Notes: a model not told the origin generated them from the sequence alone. 64,000 nucleotides of DNA from Pirellulaceae bacterium (GCA_028280445.1 JANQLU010000143.1:1-64000); one strand, 5' to 3'. Shown: positions 25,443 to 34,722, counted from the stretch's first letter. Translations and numbers: made by a program.

Positions 25443-28409
25443 TTACTTCGGTACCAGTCTGGTGCCGACAAGTCGATCCTGGATGCCGCGTTCTGGTTTG
25501 AGTATTGAGACGAGTACCCCCACAACGGCGACGACGACGGCAACAAATCCGGCAATAAAAACAAACAGAAACTGTAATACATGTTCCTGGACATCTTTGG
25601 GAATTCCTTCAGTCGGTGAAATGCGTTTTGGCGGAGCTGGACCCAACCCCGATTCACTGATCACTTGAGGTTCGTTGGTTTGCGATTGTGTGTTGGTTGG
25701 TGGATTCTCGGTTGAATTTGTTTTCACTTCTTTTCGCCGATTAGCAATATCATTGACTGCGGCATTGTTTTTTTGGCGCAGTTTTTTGTGGTACTGAATT
25801 TGTTCAAACCCAACCATCATCGACATCACGACGGCGATAAAGGCAATGGTAAACGGGAGCCAACTGATCAGCATGCGACAACCACACTGAAATCTGGACG
25901 CCAATCCACCGTTTTTCTTCTGGATATCGATTCCCATAAAACGAAACACAGGGCTCGTTTTCATGAAATACCCGACGACAAAATAACCGGTGGCAAAGAT
26001 GGATGTGATCAACAATGGTTTCCAAATTGGCAGGTATCCAATCAAAGAGAAAATACTAAAGCCGATCAAAAGTCCGACACCGGTCAAGATAACCCATTCA
26101 ACGCCGAGCGTGACGGCCAGTACGCCCAATCGGCTGTCCCATTGAAGACTGGCAAGTTTGTTGTTTTGTTCGCCCAGTTTTTCTGCAAAGCGTGAAATGG
26201 TCTCGGGTTTTTTGATTTGGCTGCTGAAATCGTTGAGCAGTCGACTGGCGGATTCCGGCAGCACTTGGCGCTGGAGCACTAAATCGAACGCTTGTTGAAT
26301 GGTTTCGCAGGATGTAAAAGCGGCCGAACGTTTTTCCTTTTTTTCGACCGGCGGGGATTCCGTTGGCAGCGCGATTTCGAGGAATTTCCCGCGCCCGTTT
26401 TTGTTGACAAAAAACTGTTGCAAACTCACGTTGTCGCATACTGTTTCATCTTCGTGCGCAGCCTCGAGCTCTTCGCAGAAATCCTGCAGCGCGTAGCGAC
26501 AATTTTCCCAAGTAAAATACCCACTCAAATCGGCCAGCAGATTAAACGGAACGCCTTCGGCCGCTTCGTAAGCCTCCCAGCGGTGACCATCCAACTCGCC
26601 ACCTTGAATCCAACGAAACCGACTGGTGCGGTTGATATGTTGATTGCGTTTTTCCAATTTTTCGTTGTCGCCGTAGTAAATCCAAACTTGACGATCGAGC
26701 ACTTCGTCGCGTGCCGCAAAAACCTGGTATGCGTCGTTGCCTGCAATCAAACCGGTGACTTCGTAACTGCCGAAATGCAAGTCACGGTCGATCGGTTTGG
26801 CGTCGAGGTTAGGTAGCCCGGCAATCGTACGCTCGGTCGAACGGTTGATTCGGAACACACGTGTTCCCGACAGCATGCCATGGATACCTTGTAGTCCGTT
26901 TGACTGTTTCATACTCAGTAAACAAAACAGCGCGGGGAGGATTTCTGCCAATCGCGCGGTGATCCAGCCTGAGATCACCGATGTCATGTTGATGTCCTGA
27001 ACCGCTTCCTCGACCCAAAACAATCGGATCAATGAAAAAATGATCGGTACGGCAAAGGCTGAGGGGATAGCAAAGCTGCGCAACAATCCGCGAAAGATCC
27101 CAGGTTTTTCACCTTGGTTGTTTACCACTTGCAGTCCCAAGATGCGTTTGCCAATCGTCTTGCCCCAGAAGCCTTCGAGGATCGCAAAATACAACCAAAC
27201 AAATGTCCACATTCCCAGTGCCACATAAAGTTGAAATCGATGGACCTGTCCCGAAATATCGGCACCGGGATTTTCTATTTGTTTGCGCGAGATAAAGATA
27301 AACGCCAACAAAGTGACAACGATGTACGCGATTAACATCGTGAACACATAGTCGATCATGTAGGCCGCCGAACGACGACCAATTTGCGTCAAAGATGCTC
27401 CGCCGGATGCGAACGGCGTAAGTGATTTTTTGAGGTCTGCGAGGCTGGCAAATCGTTCGGCGGGATCTTTTTTCAGCGTGCGATCGATCACGCGCGCCAA
27501 GTCTTTGGGGACGTTTGATTTGAATTTACGAATATTAGGCGCCGCGTCTGTGAGGATTTGGGCAGTCACACTCATCGCATCTCCGTCAAACGGAGGCTGG
27601 CCCGCGATCAGCGTAAATAGCGTCGCACCCACCGAGTAGATATCGGTTCGATTGTCGACTTCGGTGCCACGGATTTGCTCGGGTGCCGCGTAAAGTGGCG
27701 TCCCCATAAAAGTGCCGGTTCGCGTCAAGCCGACGTCGGTCACGAGGCTTTTGGACAATCCAAAGTCTCCGATTTTGATCCGCCCATCCGCCGCCACAAA
27801 GCAGTTGGATGGTTTAACATCTCGATGGATGAAATCCAGTTCATGCGCAGCGGTCAGGCCATCGATGACGTCGATGATATAGTCGACCGCTTTGTTAACT
27901 GGCAGCGACTCTTCTTTTTCCAGAACATCTTGCAGCGTTTGGCCAGGCATCAGCTCCATGGCGATATACGGTCGGCCGTCGTGTTCTCCCGCTTCGTAAA
28001 TAAACGTTGTTCTTGGATGAGAAATCTGGGCTGCCAATTTCGCTTCACGAACAAACCGATCGACGTTTTCACTGTCGGAGGTCAAACCGCTGGACAATAA
28101 TTTGAGCGCGACATGTCGTCCTGTTGTTTGATCGCGCGCCTCGTAGACCACACCCATGCCACCGCTACCCAGTTGCTGAATCAGTTCGTAGTGGTTGATG
28201 GTCCGAGCTTCTTTGATGGTGTCGGCCGGAATTCGCTCGGTGATCCTGCCCGACGGTGGAACGGTCGCTTGGTCGGTCAACGGTTTGCTATCCGGTGCAA
28301 CGATCCCCGTCAATTCGGGCGAAATGGCTTTGCCGCATTGATCGCAGAATTTCGGTGGTTTTTCACCAAAAACTATCTCATTGGAACAGTTCGGACAGGT
28401 GATTTCCAA
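25443..28409 (-). CDS. Ser/Thr protein kinase with zinc ribbon, two RDD-like regions and a second degenerate kinase domain
   Basis: 988 residues, TTG start. Layout: zinc ribbon (CPNC...CDQC, 4-26); kinase domain (~73-332) with GSGGMG, VALKLL, HRDVKPSN (195-202), GDFGLS and AAPEQ, all catalytic residues present; a membrane RDD domain (~341-520) ending GIHGMLSGTRVFRI; a second kinase-like segment (~546-730) with YQVFAARDEVLDRQVWIYY but no HRD or DFG; then membrane helices and a C-terminus ending GIQDRLVGTRLVPK, again RDD-like. The second half thus looks like a decayed copy of the first. It is divergent from the FHA-pseudokinase at 28547. Confidence 0.9.
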   Translation of the reverse strand: MEITCPNCSNEIVFGEKPPKFCDQCGKAISPELTGIVAPDSKPLTDQATVPPSGRITERIPADTIKEARTINHYELIQQLGSGGMGVVYEARDQTTGRHVALKLLSSGLTSDSENVDRFVREAKLAAQISHPRTTFIYEAGEHDGRPYIAMELMPGQTLQDVLEKEESLPVNKAVDYIIDVIDGLTAAHELDFIHRDVKPSNCFVAADGRIKIGDFGLSKSLVTDVGLTRTGTFMGTPLYAAPEQIRGTEVDNRTDIYSVGATLFTLIAGQPPFDGDAMSVTAQILTDAAPNIRKFKSNVPKDLARVIDRTLKKDPAERFASLADLKKSLTPFASGGASLTQIGRRSAAYMIDYVFTMLIAYIVVTLLAFIFISRKQIENPGADISGQVHRFQLYVALGMWTFVWLYFAILEGFWGKTIGKRILGLQVVNNQGEKPGIFRGLLRSFAIPSAFAVPIIFSLIRLFWVEEAVQDINMTSVISGWITARLAEILPALFCLLSMKQSNGLQGIHGMLSGTRVFRINRSTERTIAGLPNLDAKPIDRDLHFGSYEVTGLIAGNDAYQVFAARDEVLDRQVWIYYGDNEKLEKRNQHINRTSRFRWIQGGELDGHRWEAYEAAEGVPFNLLADLSGYFTWENCRYALQDFCEELEAAHEDETVCDNVSLQQFFVNKNGRGKFLEIALPTESPPVEKKEKRSAAFTSCETIQQAFDLVLQRQVLPESASRLLNDFSSQIKKPETISRFAEKLGEQNNKLASLQWDSRLGVLAVTLGVEWVILTGVGLLIGFSIFSLIGYLPIWKPLLITSIFATGYFVVGYFMKTSPVFRFMGIDIQKKNGGLASRFQCGCRMLISWLPFTIAFIAVVMSMMVGFEQIQYHKKLRQKNNAAVNDIANRRKEVKTNSTENPPTNTQSQTNEPQVISESGLGPAPPKRISPTEGIPKDVQEHVLQFLFVFIAGFVAVVVAVVGVLVSILKPERGIQDRLVGTRLVPK

Positions 28410-28546
28410 CGCTACGAATCCCGCAATTGTTAAAAATTGTTATTTGGCGACCGGAAAGAAAGTGTTGCTGATCTCACTCGCTGGTATTCGCCACCAGTCT
28501 TGTTATTCTAGTTTGACAAGTAATTTATCGGAATCCGAACATTCGA

Positions 28547-29791
28547 ATGCAGACTGAAGACCCTCGATCAGACAATAACATGGCTTACCAAATCACAGTA
28601 GTTGAAGGCCCCGATGCAGGCAGAACTTTCGTCATCGAAGACGGAAAAACCCTTACCATTGGCCGAGGTGCTCAGAGTGACACGCAATTGGCCGATGGTA
28701 CCGTTTCCCGTGTCCATTGCGCTCTCGAGCGGCACCAAAATACGGTGACTATCAAAGACCTGGGCAGTTCCAGCGGTACGTTTGTCAACGGAAACAAACT
28801 CGACCAAGCAGAAATCAAGATCGGTTCTGTGATTCAAGTGGGTGATTCGGTTTTGCGGTTTACAACTCCGCGAGTTGACGGCGAAACCACGATGTCACCC
28901 GGCTCAAAACCGATGGCCCAACCGCTAGAAAAACTTGTCGGAACGATGATCAATAGTTATCGGATCGATGAGATTATCGGAAAAGGCGTTTCCGGGATGG
29001 TCTACAAGGCGTACGACACGGAAAAAGATCGTACGGCCGCATTGAAAATTTTGACTCCCGCGTACTCACGCAACCAAGAGCAGCGGGAACGTTTCGTGCG
29101 AGCGATGAAAACGATGTTGCCGATCAAAGACGACCACATCGTGCGGTTGTACAACGCTGGAATTACTGGGCCCTACTGCTGGGCGGCGATGGAATATATC
29201 GACGGAGAAAACCTGTCCCAACTGATCGAACGAATCGGCATCGAGGGAATGTTGGACTGGCGAAAAGTTTGGCAGATCGCGATGAATATCGGTCAAGCAT
29301 TGCAAGCCGGTTACGACAACAAAGTGGTTCACCGCAATGTAACGCCAACCAATATCCTTCGTCGTTCAAGTGATGATGTTTGTTTGTTGGGAGATTTCAT
29401 GTTGGCGAAAGCTCTCGAAGGGAAATTGGCTCAGCAAGTTACTCAACCCGGCCAAATTGTCGGTGATGTTCCTTATCTGGCGCCCGAGCGAACGTTACCC
29501 GATGGCGAAGTTGATACGCGTAGCGATATCTATGGTCTCGGCGCCACTTGTTATGCGTTGTTGACCGGAAAAGCGCCAGCTGCTGGAAAATCACTGCCGG
29601 AAACGATCGACAATGTGCGGAACAAAGTGCCAGAGCCGCCCAAAAATTTCCAACTGTCGATCAATGAGATGTTTCAAGACGTGGTAATGCGAATGATCGC
29701 AAAAAATCCATCGGATCGTTACCAAAGTCCGAGTGAATTGCTCAGTGAGTTACAACGGATTGGAACGTTTAACAACTTGACGGCAAATTGA
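28547..29791 (+). CDS. FHA-domain pseudokinase
   Basis: 414 residues from ATG 28547; ATG 28580 is equally possible. FHA domain (~13-110): TIGRGAQSDTQL, SRVHCAL and SSGTFVNGNKL supply the phosphothreonine-binding residues. Kinase fold (~137-405): the ATP-site Lys is kept in AALKIL, but the alpha-C Glu is missing, HRD-K-N has become HRNVTPTN (Asp to Asn, Lys to Thr) and DFG is DFM. It is therefore unlikely to phosphorylate and may act as a scaffold or switch. Divergent from the large kinase, with 137 bp between them, so a shared regulatory region is likely. Confidence 0.88.
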   Translation: MQTEDPRSDNNMAYQITVVEGPDAGRTFVIEDGKTLTIGRGAQSDTQLADGTVSRVHCALERHQNTVTIKDLGSSSGTFVNGNKLDQAEIKIGSVIQVGDSVLRFTTPRVDGETTMSPGSKPMAQPLEKLVGTMINSYRIDEIIGKGVSGMVYKAYDTEKDRTAALKILTPAYSRNQEQRERFVRAMKTMLPIKDDHIVRLYNAGITGPYCWAAMEYIDGENLSQLIERIGIEGMLDWRKVWQIAMNIGQALQAGYDNKVVHRNVTPTNILRRSSDDVCLLGDFMLAKALEGKLAQQVTQPGQIVGDVPYLAPERTLPDGEVDTRSDIYGLGATCYALLTGKAPAAGKSLPETIDNVRNKVPEPPKNFQLSINEMFQDVVMRMIAKNPSDRYQSPSELLSELQRIGTFNNLTAN

Positions 29792-29811
29792 TGTCGAGCA
29801 CGACGCGCGGT

Positions 29812-29999
29812 GGGTGCCACTGGCCCTAGCCAGTGATTTGCACTTTGACTCACAGTTTTTTCGTTCAGTTGAAGTACTTACCAACCACTATCAAACCACA
29901 ACACTGGCGGAGCCAGTGGCACCCGACCTGTGTTGAATCTTAGGAGCACGAAGCACTAGTTTGACCGCGCGAAACCACTCGCTCGCGCTTCGTGCTTGT
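29812..29999. repeat. Family D element followed by family B element
   Basis: 29812-29924: GGGTGCCACTGGCCCTAGCC ... GGCGGAGCCAGTGGCACCC inverted repeat with ~75 bp between arms. 29942-29999: family B with GGAGCACGAAGC and GCGCTTCGTGCTTGTA arms. They lie 3' to the FHA gene. Confidence 0.8.
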
Positions 30000-30032
30000 A
30001 TCTGTTTTTCAATAAATGTTGACGATCCGCGG

Positions 30033-30131
30033 CTAAAACGCACGGCTTTTTCGTACCGGAATAATGACCGACGCGCTGACGACTGCTGACATTGCGAATC
30101 CCACAAAAATAATGGTGTGAAGCAAAAACAT
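30033..30131 (-). CDS. 32-residue membrane peptide
   Basis: A very short gene with an ideal ribosome site, AGGAGG, five bases before ATG 30131. The product is almost entirely one membrane helix (FLLHTIIFVGFAMSAVVSAS) with a basic C-terminus PVRKSRAF. Such peptides often associate with larger membrane complexes, but nothing here names a partner. Support is the ribosome site plus the helix; conservation is unknown. Confidence 0.55.
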   Translation of the reverse strand: MFLLHTIIFVGFAMSAVVSASVIIPVRKSRAF

Positions 30132-30276
30132 GGTGACCTCCTGAGAATTTGTTGCTTTGCTATTTCTCAATTCGCAGGATGATCGACACGTAAGGTCAAT
30201 CTGCCAGTTTTTCAAAATGAGCCGTTAAAGACCGCGTAACCGGTAAACTTTCTCAGAAAGGCATGCGATGCTTTCA

Positions 30277-30309
30277 GCCACCCGTGAGCGCCTCGCCGCT
30301 CACGGGATT
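30277..30309. repeat. Partial family E element
   Basis: CCACCCGTGAGCGCCTCGCC followed by GCTCACGGGATT: the outer ends of family E joined with the middle missing. Confidence 0.55.
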
Positions 30310-30414
30310 AGCAATCACGCAGCTCGACCACATCAATTGACGGTAACAAATACACCCGTCGTTATCGGATAGAATCTGGATTCCGCGTCACTTCCAAACG
30401 GTAATCATGAACGG

Positions 30415-30780
30415 ATGAATCGAAATATGAATCAACACAACACCATCAACTATGTCGAATTTCCTGCAACCGATTTTGCGACAACCAAACAGTTTTATTC
30501 CGAAGTGTTTGGTTGGACGTTTCAGGATTGGGGTGATAGCTACATGAGTTTTTCCGAGTCAGGAATCGAAGGCGGGTTTGCAGCGGTATCGGAAAACAAA
30601 CGGATTTCCAACGATGGGGCGCTAGTCGTTTTGTATTCTGAAAATCTCGAAGGAACGATGGCTGATATCAAAGCGGCCGGCGGTTCGATTGTCGATGAAC
30701 CGATTTCATTTCCAGGTGGCCGACGATTCCATTTCCATGACCCCAATGGAAATTTTTTAGCGGTTTGGAGCGATAAGTGA
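30415..30780 (+). CDS. VOC/glyoxalase-fold protein
   Basis: 121 residues; ATG 30427 is an alternative start. One vicinal-oxygen-chelate domain: NYVEFPATDFATTKQFYSEVFGW, GGFAAVSENKR, VVLYSENLEGTMADIKAAGG and FHFHDPNGNFLAVWS. Usual VOC dioxygenase or glyoxalase function needs a metal; candidate ligands are the His in HFHDPNGN and Glu residues. The role is unassigned. A family A repeat begins two bases after its stop. Confidence 0.85.
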   Translation: MNRNMNQHNTINYVEFPATDFATTKQFYSEVFGWTFQDWGDSYMSFSESGIEGGFAAVSENKRISNDGALVVLYSENLEGTMADIKAAGGSIVDEPISFPGGRRFHFHDPNGNFLAVWSDK

Positions 30781-30781
30781 C

Positions 30782-30968
30782 GTAGGGCCGGTTCCCACCG
30801 GCCATGACCGCGCACAGAGAGATGCGACGTCGGACTGCGATTTTGGATTGTGCTTTGTGTTATTGGAGCATTCTTATTGCAATGTGATTGCTAGTTAAAA
30901 TGAACACGGCCGCCGACCAACAATGTTTGCTAGTTCAATAAAAAACGACCGGTGGGAACCGGCCCTAC
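30782..30968. repeat. Family A element with long spacer
   Basis: Left arm GTAGGGCCGGTTCCCACCGG (30782-30803) and right arm CGGTGGGAACCGGCCCTAC (30946-30968) with ~140 bp between them. The spacer has no gene. Confidence 0.85.
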
Positions 30969-31004
30969 AAAAAATCACTGGCAGCGAACTACCAGTGATT
31001 TCTG
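30968..31004 (-). terminator. Intrinsic terminator of TPR/TIGR03067 gene
   Basis: On the minus strand AAATCACTGGTAG / CTGCCAGTGATTT pairs around a four-base loop and is followed by a T run; it starts ~27 bases after the stop at 31031. Confidence 0.85.
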
Positions 31005-31030
31005 TTTAAACAAGCGATAGGAAACGAGGT

Positions 31031-31999
31031 TTACTTGTCTGTTTTATCTGCTTTCTTGCCTTTTTTCTCCTTGATACGTTCCAGGACAAACATAAAGCAA
31101 CTGTCATCTTCTTCTGTTTTGAATTTTTCAGGTCGCTCTTGTCCGGTCGAATCGTAGCAAAGTGTCATTTTGTTTTTTTCAACCTTGATGATTCCAATGG
31201 CTTTTCCTTCGGGAACCGGACCCGATTCGATTTTGAAATCGATGTGGGCTGGTTTTTTGGAACCGTTGATTTTGTAAGACATGACGAAATTGTCGTCGCC
31301 GCCTGATGGAATGGTGAATGCTTTTTTGCTGATGGAGATTTGAGGCGGCAAACGCCTGCCATCAATATCTTCGCCAGATCGCGTGCCAGAAACCACTTTC
31401 CATTTGCCGATTAAGACCTTCGCATCGAAATCGGATTTTTTCTTTTTCTCTTTCTCCTGTTCTTTCTTGCCTTCTGTTTCCTGCGTTTTCTTGCGGCCGC
31501 CATTTTTGACGACTTCGACGATTTTTTTGAATCGTTTTTCTTTGCGAAGATTATCAAGATCGGAATCAGTTTCAAAGTATTGCAACGTCACAAAGCCTGC
31601 ATCGATCGCTTTGTCGAGATAATCCATGGCCTTCTTTTTCTCTTTCTTGAGCGAATAGGCGCAACCGAGGTTGTACAAGGCGATGCCGCGCGTTCGTTCA
31701 AATTCACTCGCTTTTTTGTGCGATTTAATCGCGTCGTCCAATTTGCCATCGGCGTGAAGTGCATAGCCATGCAGTTGCCAGGCCAATCCGTTTTTGGGGT
31801 CCAGTTTGACAGCCTTGGCCAGTGACTTGGCCGCTTCTTCGTAATCCTCGGCGCCCAGGCTTTGACGCGCATCTTGAATTAACTCGCGGACTTGGTCCGC
31901 TTTGTCATCATCGGTTTCTTGTGCCAAAGCCAAATTTGGCAAACAAAAACCAATGAGCACTAACGCTGCAATGCGAGTCCAAAAATGATGATTTAACAT
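31031..31999 (-). CDS. Secreted TPR protein with TIGR03067-type domain
   Basis: 322 residues. Signal peptide ends at LPNLALAQ; GAGGAG is upstream of the ATG. Three to four TPR helices pairs (~35-150: YEEAAKSLAKAVKLDPKNG, ALYNLGCAYSLKKEKKKA). A Lys/Glu-rich linker (~165-195) follows, then a beta domain starting LIGKWKVVSGTRSGEDIDGR that matches the planctomycete TIGR03067 pattern, with MTLCYDSTGQERPEKF. Probably a periplasmic binding or scaffold protein; the ligand is unknown. Confidence 0.82.
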   Translation of the reverse strand: MLNHHFWTRIAALVLIGFCLPNLALAQETDDDKADQVRELIQDARQSLGAEDYEEAAKSLAKAVKLDPKNGLAWQLHGYALHADGKLDDAIKSHKKASEFERTRGIALYNLGCAYSLKKEKKKAMDYLDKAIDAGFVTLQYFETDSDLDNLRKEKRFKKIVEVVKNGGRKKTQETEGKKEQEKEKKKKSDFDAKVLIGKWKVVSGTRSGEDIDGRRLPPQISISKKAFTIPSGGDDNFVMSYKINGSKKPAHIDFKIESGPVPEGKAIGIIKVEKNKMTLCYDSTGQERPEKFKTEEDDSCFMFVLERIKEKKGKKADKTDK

Positions 32000-32210
32000 A
32001 AAGCTCTCCTCGGTTCTTCAAATAAAAAAAGAAAACGCATGGGTTTATCATAGGTGAATTTTTTCAAAGCGAAACAAGATTTTGCCCGCTTCGTTTTTGC
32101 CGAAAGAATCTCGGAGAAATTTTCAGAAATTTATCATGTTTTCGGACCCGTAATTTTTCATACGCTTCGCATCCGATGACATGTTTTGGAATTCACATAC
32201 CGCCAGTTTG

Positions 32211-33035
32211 CTAAACGGGTCGCAGTCCGTCAGCTAACATTGGGTAGAGTTTTGCAAATTTGGGACGATATTCGAATACCCGATATTCGTTGGGGTGGTT
32301 GACGAGAATTGACCACCTGGGGAAGCCTCCCCAGTAGAAGATATCACGCAGCTCTTCGTGAAAATAGACAGCGTGCCCATCGTCGTAGAACACGCCATCG
32401 GCTGCGTCGGATGGCATTGCAAAACCTTTGGGTTCGTTATTCGTAGCGCAGCCTCCGATCGGCAAATAATCTTGCCACTGGATTTCGGCGTGAATCATGG
32501 CGTCATCGAGATCCGGATTTTCCGTCTTGAGCAAATTAAACAGGTGCTGGTAGTCGTCTTCGTAGTCTTTTTTCGCTTGTCGCATTTCTTCCATGGCTTC
32601 GACGGGCGAATGAAAAATTACGTCCCAGCCTCCCAGCCCATAAATGTCTGGAGCCTCGGGCGGTTTGGACTGACCAGACCGCCACTGTCGTTCAGATTGG
32701 CGAAAATCAACGCGCTCGATGCGTTCAAACCAATGTCGAATCAACATTGGCAGCGAACCTAACTGACGTTCAATTTCTTCGATTGCCGCAGTTGGAGGCG
32801 TTGAACAGAATCGCAGCGCGTTGCCGGGGTCGGCAAATTCGTAACCCATTGCAACGAGTCGTTGGTGAATCAATTTGAGGTTGCCGATTGCTCGATCGAT
32901 CGTCTCATGGATGACCGCCAGGACGTCGGAGCGCAACGGTTCGTGTTGCACGGCAGGCCCTAGCTGAACGATTTCATTCCAAACCGCTTCGCAGTCGTTA
33001 TTCTGGTATCGATCAATCAACGTCGATTGGGTCAT
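32211..33035 (-). CDS. Uncharacterised cytoplasmic protein
   Basis: 274 residues from ATG 33035 (TTG 33047 is an alternative). No signal or membrane helix. The N-terminal half is helical; the C-terminal half has GGCATNNEPKGFAMPSDAAD, GVFYDDGHAVYFHEELRDIF and FPRWSILVNHPNEYRVFEY. That is faintly reminiscent of SMI1/KNR4-type domains, too weak to assign. Standing alone between convergent or tandem minus-strand genes. Confidence 0.6.
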   Translation of the reverse strand: MTQSTLIDRYQNNDCEAVWNEIVQLGPAVQHEPLRSDVLAVIHETIDRAIGNLKLIHQRLVAMGYEFADPGNALRFCSTPPTAAIEEIERQLGSLPMLIRHWFERIERVDFRQSERQWRSGQSKPPEAPDIYGLGGWDVIFHSPVEAMEEMRQAKKDYEDDYQHLFNLLKTENPDLDDAMIHAEIQWQDYLPIGGCATNNEPKGFAMPSDAADGVFYDDGHAVYFHEELRDIFYWGGFPRWSILVNHPNEYRVFEYRPKFAKLYPMLADGLRPV

Positions 33036-33105
33036 GCTGCGTGTCAACTGAATTTTCGATGCATTGCTGACAAGCAGATTTTACACCTCTGCGTTTGTTT
33101 CCGGT

Positions 33106-33522
33106 CTACCATTTTTCGAAATCCCAACCGAACATAATCAACATGTATCCGAGGAACCCGGCGCTAAACAAAGAACATGACAAAATCATGATCGAAGCAA
33201 CCAGATCATTGCGTTTTTTTCGCAGCATTTTTTGCCTGAGGGCTTCCATCACGGCCATTACAGCGCAAGCGATCCAAACCGCTGCTAGAACGAGCCAAAT
33301 CACAGAAATTACAGGATTTGATGTCAACGGAGGTTTAAAAAATTGGTTGGCTCGTTCGATCGCAAAAGCGACGACTGGACCGAGGATCATCCAAACGACC
33401 GAAGCAAGTAGCCAGTAGTTTCTCGGTCGATACCATTTTGTTGGCTCATGATCGACGACAATCGGTGGAATATCTCGCGCCGATTTTGTGGTCGGCGCCG
33501 CAAACGGATTTTCGTGGTCCAT
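33106..33522 (-). CDS. Small four-helix-type membrane protein (NPFAAP start)
   Basis: 138 residues from ATG 33522, giving the start DHENPFAAP common among planctomycete membrane proteins; an upstream in-frame start (33555) is less likely. Three membrane helices (~37-58, 73-95, 110-132), a basic KMLRKKRND loop before the last. No catalytic motif. Function unknown. Confidence 0.65.
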   Translation of the reverse strand: MDHENPFAAPTTKSARDIPPIVVDHEPTKWYRPRNYWLLASVVWMILGPVVAFAIERANQFFKPPLTSNPVISVIWLVLAAVWIACAVMAVMEALRQKMLRKKRNDLVASIMILSCSLFSAGFLGYMLIMFGWDFEKW

Positions 33523-33698
33523 CGATTGAAAATTCCAACAACAGGTGATTTGCACAGATGTTCAATATCTGCTGTTCGGCAATGATAACCTGCTGCAACA
33601 TCGCGTTTAACGGGGGTTGGGTATCAATTGCTATGGGCGGCCCTTTACGGTGCCCCGTCACAATTGACTCCCGACCCCATTTTTTGCTGCCAAAAACA

Positions 33699-33734
33699 AA
33701 AATGCGATTGGGAAAAGGGGATTCCCAATCGCAA
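33699..33734 (-). terminator. Intrinsic terminator of GDYP protein gene
   Basis: Perfect 12-bp stem TGCGATTGGGAA / TTCCCAATCGCA, followed on the minus strand by TTTTTG. About 70 bp after the stop at 33805. Confidence 0.85.
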
Positions 33735-33804
33735 CTGAAGTTGCATCGCGTGAAAAAGCCGGCGCCAACGGTTTGGTTTCCTTTGGCCGCGATTGGAGGA
33801 TAAG

Positions 33805-34473
33805 TTATCGACGATTGACGCGTCGGGTAGATCCGGATCGATTAAACCGTTGAGTTCTGCCGTTGATGGCGGATGCTCCCGATCGTTGCCAGGAAGAGGA
33901 GCTGGCCGACGCCGAAGAACGATTAAACCCGCGACGTGGTGGATAATCGCCGGGCGAGTAACCGGGAGGAGGTACAGTGCCCATTCCCAAGCCAAGTTCT
34001 TTGCCAAAGTTTGGTTTTGAATTTTGCTTGTAAATTTCGAACGCGCGGGGATTTTTCTTCTTCAACTCGGCAATGTCTTTCACTAGATATTTTTTGACGA
34101 TGGTTTTGCCGCCAATACTGTTTGAGTAGGTCACATTTGCACTGCCGTCTTTCCAGTTGACCTGCAATCCCTCTTCACGATCGCCATCGGAAACCGAAAT
34201 CGAGAGATCTTGATTTTGGTTGCCTTGTGGCATGCCACGAAGCAGTTCTTGGAATTGAGGCGGCAAGCCTTTCATTTGGGGCATGCCATTGACCGCGCCA
34301 TTGCCATTTTGAACCGACTGTTTGGCAGAATTTTTCTTTTTGGTCGATTTCTGATCAGCCTGCTTGGTCGAATTCTTTTTTTTGGTCGATTTGGTAATGA
34401 CCTGGGCCGAGGCATTCTCGGCCGTCAGGGCAAACAGTGCGACAAAAACTAAACACCAACTCGCAATCCGCAT
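33805..34473 (-). CDS. Secreted basic protein with GDYP motif
   Basis: 222 residues from ATG 34473 (GGGAGC upstream); the frame is open beyond. Signal peptide ends near ENASAQV. Two STKKKNS blocks, a central region (QVNWKDGSANVTYSNSIGG, LVKDIAELKKKNPRAFEIYK) and a Ser/Arg-rich tail with PPGYSPGDYPPRRGFNRSS. The GDYP element recalls the two proteins at 19.6-23.1 kb. Likely envelope-located; no enzyme motif. Confidence 0.7.
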   Translation of the reverse strand: MRIASWCLVFVALFALTAENASAQVITKSTKKKNSTKQADQKSTKKKNSAKQSVQNGNGAVNGMPQMKGLPPQFQELLRGMPQGNQNQDLSISVSDGDREEGLQVNWKDGSANVTYSNSIGGKTIVKKYLVKDIAELKKKNPRAFEIYKQNSKPNFGKELGLGMGTVPPPGYSPGDYPPRRGFNRSSASASSSSWQRSGASAINGRTQRFNRSGSTRRVNRR

Positions 34474-34631
34474 TTTTTGCTCCCATATTCTGCAAAATCT
34501 CTGGTCCGATGAACCGCATACTGATGTGGTTCTGGTATTGAGTAGCGCAATTTCGCAAACTGTCACGAGCAAAAATGAGATTTTTACTGGGGCGGGGTTT
34601 GAGGGGTGTTTTTTGAACGATTTTGGCTGGC

Positions 34632-34722
34632 AAAATCACAACCCGGAGCGTGTGCGAGGGACCACGTTTCACCGTAAATCAGCGTGGTTTTGGTCCCTCG
34701 CTCACGCTTCGCGCTTATGATT
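34632..34722. repeat. Family C element
   Basis: Inverted repeat AATCACAACCCGGAGCGTG...GCGAGGGACCACG / CGTGGTTTTGGTCCCTCGC...GCGCTTATGATT around a ~25-bp centre. Same family as 19240-19315 and 39914-39949. Confidence 0.8.
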
